Shown: positions 26,701-35,700 of the stretch, piece by piece | Layout of the letters: every line of letters begins with the position of its first letter | How positions within the stretch are numbered: the first letter of the stretch is position 1 | Translations under genes and position numbers: made by a program | From: Atrina japonica | Taxonomy: Eukaryota; Mollusca; Bivalvia; Pterioida; Pinnidae | Direction: 5' to 3' | Length of the DNA: 64,000 bases | Assembly: GCA_030159075.1 (NCBI GenBank) | Contig: BROG01000509.1 | Coordinates: forward strand, 306,501-370,500 | Notes under the pieces: generated by a model | Database searches by the model: none | Told to the model about the DNA's origin: nothing | Seen by the model: the letters and a program-made list of their open reading frames with translations, nothing else

Positions 26701-29700
26701 ACACCATGTAAGATTTGTGACATACTATATAACATGCTTTGTGAAATACCATTTGACACTTGTGGCATACCATGTGACACATGTGATATACCTAGTGACA
26801 GCCGACATACCAATGATACGTGACATAACTTTTGATGTGTGATATACCTTTTGCTACACCATATGACACTTATGACATTCCATGTGACACTTCCTTATAA
26901 CACTGGTGGTAGTACTTGTACAGTTGTGGTGACATACCTTATGACACTTGTGGTAGTACTTGTACAGTTGTGGTGACATACCTTATGACACTTGTGGTAG
27001 TATTTGTACAGTTGTGGTGACATACCTTATGACAATTGTGGTAGTATTTGTACTGTTGTGGTGACATACCTTATGACACTTGTGGTAGTATTTGTACAGT
27101 TGTGGTGACATACCTTATGACAATTGTGGTATTATTTGTACTGTTGTGGTGACATACCTTATGACACTTGTGGTAGTATTTGTACAGTTGTGGTGACATA
27201 CCTTATGACACTTGTGGTAGAATTTGTACAGTTGTGGTGACATACCTTATGACACTTGTGGTAGTATTTGTACAGTTGTGGTGACATACCTTATGACACT
27301 TGTGGTAGTACTTGTACAGTTGTGGTGACATACCTTATGACACTTGTGGTAGTACTTGTACAGTTGTGGTGACATACCTTATGACACTTGTGGTAGTACT
27401 TGTACAGTTGTGGTGACATACCTTATGACACTTGTGGTAGTATTTGTACAGTTGTGGTGACATACCTTATGACATTTGTGGTAGTACTTGTACAGTTGTG
27501 GTGACATACCTTATGACACTTGTGGTAGTATTTGTACAGTTGTGGTGACATACCTTATGACAATTGTGGTAGTATTTGTACTGTTGTGGTGACATACCTT
27601 ATGACACTTGTGGTAGTATTTGTACAGTTGTGGTGACATACCTTATGACACTTGTGGTAGTATTTGTACAGTTGTGGTGACATACCTTATGACACTTGTG
27701 GTAGTACTTGTACAGTTGTGGTGACATACCTTATGACACTTGTGGTAGTACTTGTACAGTTGTGGTGACATTCTTTATGACACTTGTGGTACTACTTGTA
27801 CAGTTGTGGTGACATACCTTATGACACTTGTGGTAGTACTTGTACAGTTGTGGTGACATACCTTATGACACTTGTGGTAGTACTTGTACAGTTGTGGTGA
27901 CATTCTTTATGACACTTGTGGTACTACTTGTACAGTTGTGGTGACATTCTTTATGACACTTGTGGTAGTACTTGTACAGTTGTGGTGACATACTTTATGA
28001 CACTTGTGGTAGTATTTGTACAGTTGTGGTGACATACCTTATGACACTTGTGGTAGTATTTGTACAGTTGTGGTGACATTCTTTATGACACTTGTGGTAG
28101 TATCTGTACAGTTGTGGTGACATACCTTATGACACTTGTGGTAGTACTTGTACAGTTGTGGTGACATACCTTATGACACTTGTGGTAGTACTTGTACAGT
28201 TGTGGTAAGCGATCAATATCCCGGAACATCTTGGTGTACATTTGAGCCGCTTCAACAGACTGGGAGTTGAAAGCTGCCACTAACTGGGGACTCAAGATGG
28301 CTTCCAAGCGATTCTTTAGTTTTTCTAAATGCTGACATCTGTCGGCATAATCTGGGGTGTCAACTAACATGAGCTGTAACAACAAAAAAATGACAAATAT
28401 CAAAAAGTTACTTCAAGTATAACCTGTTGTAATAATGAAACATGATACTGAGAGAGCCATACCTTAACACTGAAATACACATCACTATCTATGGATGCAA
28501 GAGTTAATCAAGGTATCAATGTATCACAATAATATACACTGAAACCTGTCTAGACAGACCACTCTCATAAAAGTCTACCTGTCTTGACAGACCACTCTCA
28601 TAAAAGTCTACCTGTCTTGACAGACCACTCTCATAAAAGTCTACCTGTCTTGACAGACCACTCTCATAAAAGTCTACCTGTCTTGACAGACCACTCTCAT
28701 AAAAGTCCACCTGTCTTGACAGACCACTCTCATAAAAGTCCACCTGTCTTGACAGACCACTCTCATAAAAGTCCACCTGTCTTGACAGACCACTCTCATA
28801 AAAGTCCACCTGTCTTGACAGACCACTCTCATAAAAATCCACCTGTCTCGACAGACCACTTTCATAAAAGTCCACCTGTCTCGACAGACCACTTTCATAA
28901 AAGTCCACCTGTCTTGACAGACCACTCTCATAAAAGTCCACCTGTCTTGAAAGACCACTCTCATAAAAGTCCACCTGTCTTGACAGACCACTCTCATAAA
29001 AGTCCACCTGTCTTGACAGACCACTCTCATAAAAGTCCACCTGTCTTGACAGGCCACTCTCATAAAAGTCCACCTGTCTCGACAGACCACTCTCATAAAT
29101 GTCCACCTGCCTTGACAGACAACTCTCATAAAAGTCCACCTGTCTTAAAAGACCACTCTCATAAAAGTCCACCTGTCTTGAAAGACCACACTTATAAAAG
29201 TCTACCTGTCTTGAAAGACCACTCTCATAAAAGTCCACCTGTCTTGAAAGACCACACTTATAAAAGTCTACCTGTCTTGAAAGACCACTCTCATAAAAGT
29301 CCACCTGTCTTGAAAGACCACTCTTATAAAAGTCCACTTGTCTTGACAGACTTCATTCAGAAAAGCACTTTGTTAAACAATTCTTTCATTATGACCTCAC
29401 ATGATCATGAGAGACCGCCTATCTTGAATGACATCAAATTCATGGCAGATGGAGTGGTCTCTCAAGACAGGTTCCTCTGTACCTTCAAATAATGTGACTG
29501 AAATAGAAAACTGGCAATTGCAATAGACGATAGAGCGATAGTTTTAATAGTAGTTATTGAACTAGTGAGGTACCAGGTCATACCAAAGATTGTGGTGCTA
29601 GTGACTGTTCCTTCGCCAAGCACTCAGCATGAGACATGAAAGATGTGAAAGTTACTGGAACTTTCAGATGAGACATAAAACCAATGTCACGACAGGAACA

Positions 29701-32700
29701 GCACATTCAAGAACCCTCACTGCACTGGAGTCAGTCCATAGCACAGGTCAAAATTTGTGGCACTTCACCTAAAGCTGGTGACATCTCAATATAAGTGAAC
29801 AGGATGTAAAACAAACAAACAAATAAACAACCAAACGCTTACCAGACTGTTCTGCATCCCAAACAACTTGCTTGTGATCTGGAAATAAGAGTACGAAATT
29901 AATCGTGGTAAAAACATGGTAGATAACAAATCTGTCAAACAATTATAGGACCAGTAAATGATCATTTATATGTTTCCAAGGTAAATTCATTTATCTAACC
30001 TACAGAGGAGACAAACTTGAACCGGCTAGCTTCATCAAGAAGTGGAGAAGGTTCAAAATATATGACACGCTCTGGTATATGGTGTCACATGACACTTAAA
30101 CGGTTGTAAAACTTGAGTGTAGAGCAAATTTAGTGAATTCAGGCCCTGAAATTGAAAACCTACCGAATCCAAAACAGTACAGCGATATGACTAATAGAAT
30201 CTTTCCCCATCCCCTACTTCTCCTTTGGTGGAAAAGATAGAAAAAACATCAACCAAAGGAACAAGAGTCTTCATAGTCTTAGCTTCTACCTTGGGCTAGA
30301 CATTGCAGAATCTTGCTCCGAGGGTTGAAATTTTTCTGTATTATCCACTAAAGTAGGGAATGATTATTTTTTCCCCTACCTGACAGTGAAACATTCATGC
30401 ATTCTAACTGATATTTTAGGAAATGAAGCACATAATGATTTAACTTCTGGTTAAGTGTGTGCAGCTAGTCCAAACAAAAGTTACAGAGAAGTTCTGACGA
30501 GATAAAATGTTAGTTACACTTGTACTGCTCTCCGCGTGGCTCACTTTGGCGGAAATTGGAAAATCTTTGATATTTCAAACGCAACGAAATTATAGTGTAA
30601 AATGAAAGTTTTAATGGCTGAAGAAAGTTGTCTCTCAATATTGTAGGGGTGGTTGTTTGCAATAATAAAATACATGTAGTGTCATCTGCTGTAGAGGGAA
30701 TTCTAGCGTGAACTCAATGAAGTCAGTTGTGTACAATTCCTATTTTAAACAGGTATATAATGTACTACTCATTGACAGCAGTCTCAGCAGGCTACTTGAA
30801 GGATTTTAGTAACAATAACAAAAGAAGTCAAGTTATATATAAATCATGTTTAAACTGATTGACGGCTTGTTTTAAACACAAAGTGTGAGTGATGAATGAA
30901 TAATAATAAAAGAATTGCCATCACTCCCCTCTTAACTTGTTGAAATGTACTGTTCTAAATATGACACCAACACTGCGATGTGAATTTAGCATTAAAAACT
31001 GCCTACCTTGTATTATTTCTGGGGATATTGCAGGCTTGTTTTGATAAATCAAGGATTGAGTGCAATTTTTAATTATTGATAAAATTTCTTAACTTACAGG
31101 GAGTGAAACTCATTGAAATGATAAAAGAACTGTGAACGATTTTCAGATCGGAAGTGAGACGCGCAGACAGTGGGTTAGAGAAAAAATATTGTTTTCTGAC
31201 AAATATCAATGTGTACATACAGCTTGAACATCCTGGGACTGAAAAACCTCCTCGACGTCGGTACTGAGTGTAGTCCAGTTATCTGCTTCCTGTTGATCAA
31301 GTTTATAAACAGTGTAGTAAAACTGAGTGTAATAATGGCCACAACAATTATATTTAGTCAGAAATACTCATTGAAAACTGTCATGAGAGATCACTCCTCT
31401 GACAATGAAATGTAGTCTCCCAAAACAGGTGGCTTCTTAAAAGAGCAGGGTTCAACAATCGTAAAAAATTTCATGTGTAATGCAGGGAAGGTAGCCTGGA
31501 AATCTGCCTGTCTGAATTGCAAATGTCACTTGTCTGAATGCAAATATCATTTGTCTGAATGCAAATATCACTTTAGTTGTCTGAATGCAAATATCACCTA
31601 AGTTGTCTGAATGCAAATATCACTTAAGTTGTCTGAATGCAAATATCGCTTAAGTTGTCTGAATGCAAATATCACTTAAGTTGTCTGAATGCAAATATCA
31701 CTTCTCTGAATGCAAATGCCACTTGTCTGAATACAAATGTCATATGTCTGCATGCATATGCCAATTATCTGAATGCAAATATATCTCTTGTCTGAATGCA
31801 CATGTCATTTATCTGAATATAAATGTTTCAAGTTTGAATACAAATGGAGTCTACATGACTACGATAATGTAATACAAATCTAATATAGGGCCAATGTTTT
31901 CTGTCGCAAAAGGTAAACAGTGATAGGGGTGAAAATTCACAGGTAAACTGTAGTTTTGTCTAGAAGCATGTCTAACTTGTACATCCTGAATATTTTTGTC
32001 GTTTCAATACTGGTCAATGACCGACTCTCGCCAAGTACCGATACTCTCCAACTGTTTTTAACTGACGTGGAGCGTGCAAACACATGCATACTTTCATACT
32101 TTTTTGTGTTTCCTATATAAATAAAACACTATTCTAATTGCCGAACGAAAAGAATAAAATAATTTCTCTGATAAACCAGAGAATATCAAGTAAAATAAAA
32201 TGAGTTGGTGAGAATTGGTACTTGGCGAGAATTGGCGAGAATTGGTCACTAACCAGTACAGCCTCAAACTGGTTTAATGTGAGCTGTGTGTTTTGCAAAT
32301 GTTTTATGTTAATATGAAAGATAATTATTTATCACATTCTTTTTTGGCAATAACCATGAAATGACAATGTAAATTATGTTCTTGAATTTCATAGATTACC
32401 TTGACGTCATTGGAAGGGAAAGAAATTTTTCAAAGCCTGGGGAGCATCTGATCTGCAATATGTATGAAATTGACTTTGAGACTTAGCAACATCTAATGAG
32501 AAAATTGAGAACATACCCTCAGAGCCTCTGCCGCTGATGTCATCTTTGACTTAATTGAATCCAGTTTTAACAGCATCTGCATAGACTGTGCTGTATCTTG
32601 TTCCACCTGAAATATAGGGTGACATTAATAATCACAGGGTGACATAAAATAATCGCATGGTGATATATATAATCACAGGGTGACATAAAATAATCGCATG

Positions 32701-35700
32701 GTGATATATATAATCACAGGGTGACATAAAATAATCACATAATGATATAAATAATCACAGGGTTACATAAAATAATTGCAGGGTGATATAAATAATCAGT
32801 GTGATATAGAATAATCACAGGGTGATATAAATAATCACAGTGTGACATACAATAATCAGTGTGACATAGAATAATCACAGGGTTACATTCAATAATTGCA
32901 ATGTGACATATAATAATCACAGGGTGACATATAATAATCATAGGATGACATAGAATAACCACAGGGTGACATAGAATAATCATAGGGTGACATAGAATAA
33001 TCACAGAGTGACATACAATAATCACCGGGTGACATACAATAATCACAAGGTGACATTATTTTAACCACAGGTGACTTCATTATAATCACAGAGTGACATC
33101 ATTATAATCACAAGGTGAGATTATTATAATCACAGGGTGACATTATTGTAATCACTGTGACATGAAATAATCATAGGGTGATTCCTGATACATAATTACA
33201 AGGTGACCTTAAGCAATCACCATGCCTCTTCCTGTAAAAGAATTATTAACTACAGTACTTTGTACATATATGTTGTAACAAAGTACTTATATGTAGCAAC
33301 ATGTTACACTTTCTTCAATGTCTCACCTTCTGAATATCCTCTTTTACCATTTTCATTTGTTCCTGCAGCAAGGCCGACTCTTGCTTTACAGCGTCAAGCT
33401 CCCTCATCACTCTGAAACACACAATGATATCTTACTTTTACACCGGATTGATAGACCTTTTTTCAGTAGTTCCATTCCATCATGATTCGTCATAATAGTA
33501 TGCAACTTCAGAGAATAATGCAGACAGCATCACTTCGGGATAAGTATTTTATGGCATACATGACCTGGAGTATGGTTAGTGTGCAGTCCTATTGACTGAT
33601 TAACATAAGATGGCGGGGTGGAGTTACCTATTGATTATCATACGGATGATTCTACTCACTTTTCAGTTATGATGAGCTGCACGGGAAAAATGTATTATTT
33701 CTCACTGGATACTCTCTTACGTATGGTGACAAGTAGGAACGATTACTCTAATCAGTGTAATGTTAATGCTATGCATCATTACCTAAAATTTAAACTTGTC
33801 CAGATCAAGAAAGTGTTCACAAGACTCCATCCCCGCCAGTTCATATGGATTTCACTATAGATCTCAGATTACAAAAAGCAGACTGCAGGAAAGTGATAAC
33901 ATTTGTCATCTTTACAAGAAAGAACATTTATCTAAACCATATTCCTTACAGACGAACTGAAACAAGACATCACTTAGTGTTGTCAATGTAAATATTACAA
34001 AACTGGGAGCAACCTTCATTGACTTTCAGTTGAAGTCACATGATCTGAGTTCAAATTATTTCAACAACAGAATGGAACAACACAAAAGAGGTCTCTTGCT
34101 GGGAACTTTATCTGTGTATCATATCTCTCTTTTTTGTTTGCTTTGTTAGTTCACTTTTGGTTTAGTAAAATTTAAACATTGTTTTAACATATGTACCGTA
34201 AATTGGGATATTTTGGCCATTGATTAATTTTGGCCAATTTGACCACCCTATTTAAATGGCCAAAATTAAACTGTCCAAAATATGTACACAATGTTTCTAC
34301 CAATACTTTTTAAAAATATTTTAAAAAGTGTTTTGTAGATTAACAAACAAGGGACATTAATCTTAATTAACTCATTCACCCCTATAGACACATTTGGACT
34401 TGCCTAAGTCAATGATTTATAGAAGAGTTCATTATTTCTCAGGGGTTGATGAGTTAAGTACAATGTGACACATCATTTCTAATTATTCTACTGGCACTTT
34501 TTAATATTTTGATATTTCAAACACGTGGGATGTTCGACACGACAAGATTGAGATCTGATGGTAGGCCTAATTTAAACATGAAAGAAACATAAATGGCCAA
34601 AGTTCAACTGACAAAAAAATAACCCTTCATTTGAAGATCAAAATGGTCAAATTTTAGCGATGCCAAAACATCCCAATTTATGGTATTACTCTAAACTTAA
34701 TGTGAAATTGGTACATTACACACCTTGGTAAGTTCTGGATAGCTTGAGCACTGGATTCCTCGATAATATTATTCACCTCCTGAATAAAATAAAAAAGGTT
34801 TGAATCAAATTAAAACTGCAAATGTGATGGGTTTGAAAATTTAAATATATGAAAAAAATTGATTGTATTTCTCCTATTTTAACCTTGTTCCTCTGTTATG
34901 CCCTTAATTGTACTGAAGAAAACTAATTAGAAAATAAAGAATTTAAAAAAAAAATCTAAATTCATTTACAGTGAAACTGGTACATAATGACCTCCTTAGG
35001 GACACAAGAAAGCCAGTCATTTTAGGGAGGTGGTCTTTATATAGAGGTTTATTTGTACACAAAAGGTACTATTGGGGACAGCAAGAAAACAGTTTCTGTG
35101 ACCAGGTGGTCTTTATACACTGGTGGTCACTAAAGCAGGTTTTACTGTACATATGCACTTTCATGTAAGAAAATTCAGTTCAAGTGAGGTAAAATTCTGA
35201 AAAACACCTATGTGTTATCAATACTTACCTGTATAAACATCTGCAACTTCATCACCAAAGTCGTCGCATATTGCTGAATAAAAATAAAAGAAATCATAAG
35301 AACAAATACAAAGTAATCAAACAGGGCTTTTTCTATAGTATCCACAAGGCCGAAATTCGAAATGCATGTATTTTTTCCCAATTTGATGAAAAAATTCCCA
35401 AATTGATGTTGAGCTCATAACAGTAATGAAAAAAAAAATAATGTAAGGGGAAATGCATTTAAAAATTCATTAGATTTCCATGTGTACAACACAGTTTTTC
35501 CAAATATGACACAAATTCACGTTAAAAATTCCCAATTGTGTTGACAATGGCATTTTCCAAAAATTGACAGAAAAAGGCCTGTCAAAGATTACAAAGATGA
35601 CCTCTGTGACCCTGCTCTATATATACCTTACATCTTGTGCTGGATTGAGGTGAGCGACTACATGGCCTAAATCATGGTGCTCTGACCACTTATCCATGAA

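Noticed and set aside
26022..26813. Cys/His-rich minus-strand frames (MCHMVCHKC...), zinc-finger-like at first sight
   Set aside because: Translation of the 37-bp intron array; frames break often and Cys/His spacing is only the repeat period.
18345..29490. CRISPR-like arrays of direct repeats
   Set aside because: Units are contiguous without unique spacers, the genome is eukaryotic and there are no cas genes; these are minisatellites.
28584..29492. 302-residue open frame of [11 protein letters not shown] repeats (and 273- and 151-residue frames on the other strand)
   Set aside because: All come from one 33-bp tandem unit inside a MITE; a unit of 33 bp stays open on several frames at once. 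No start or splice context, and it lies in a COG7 intron.
32735..33089. Frames of IIVCHPV / DYCMSPG repeats
   Set aside because: Low-complexity translation of the intron 5 array of COG7.
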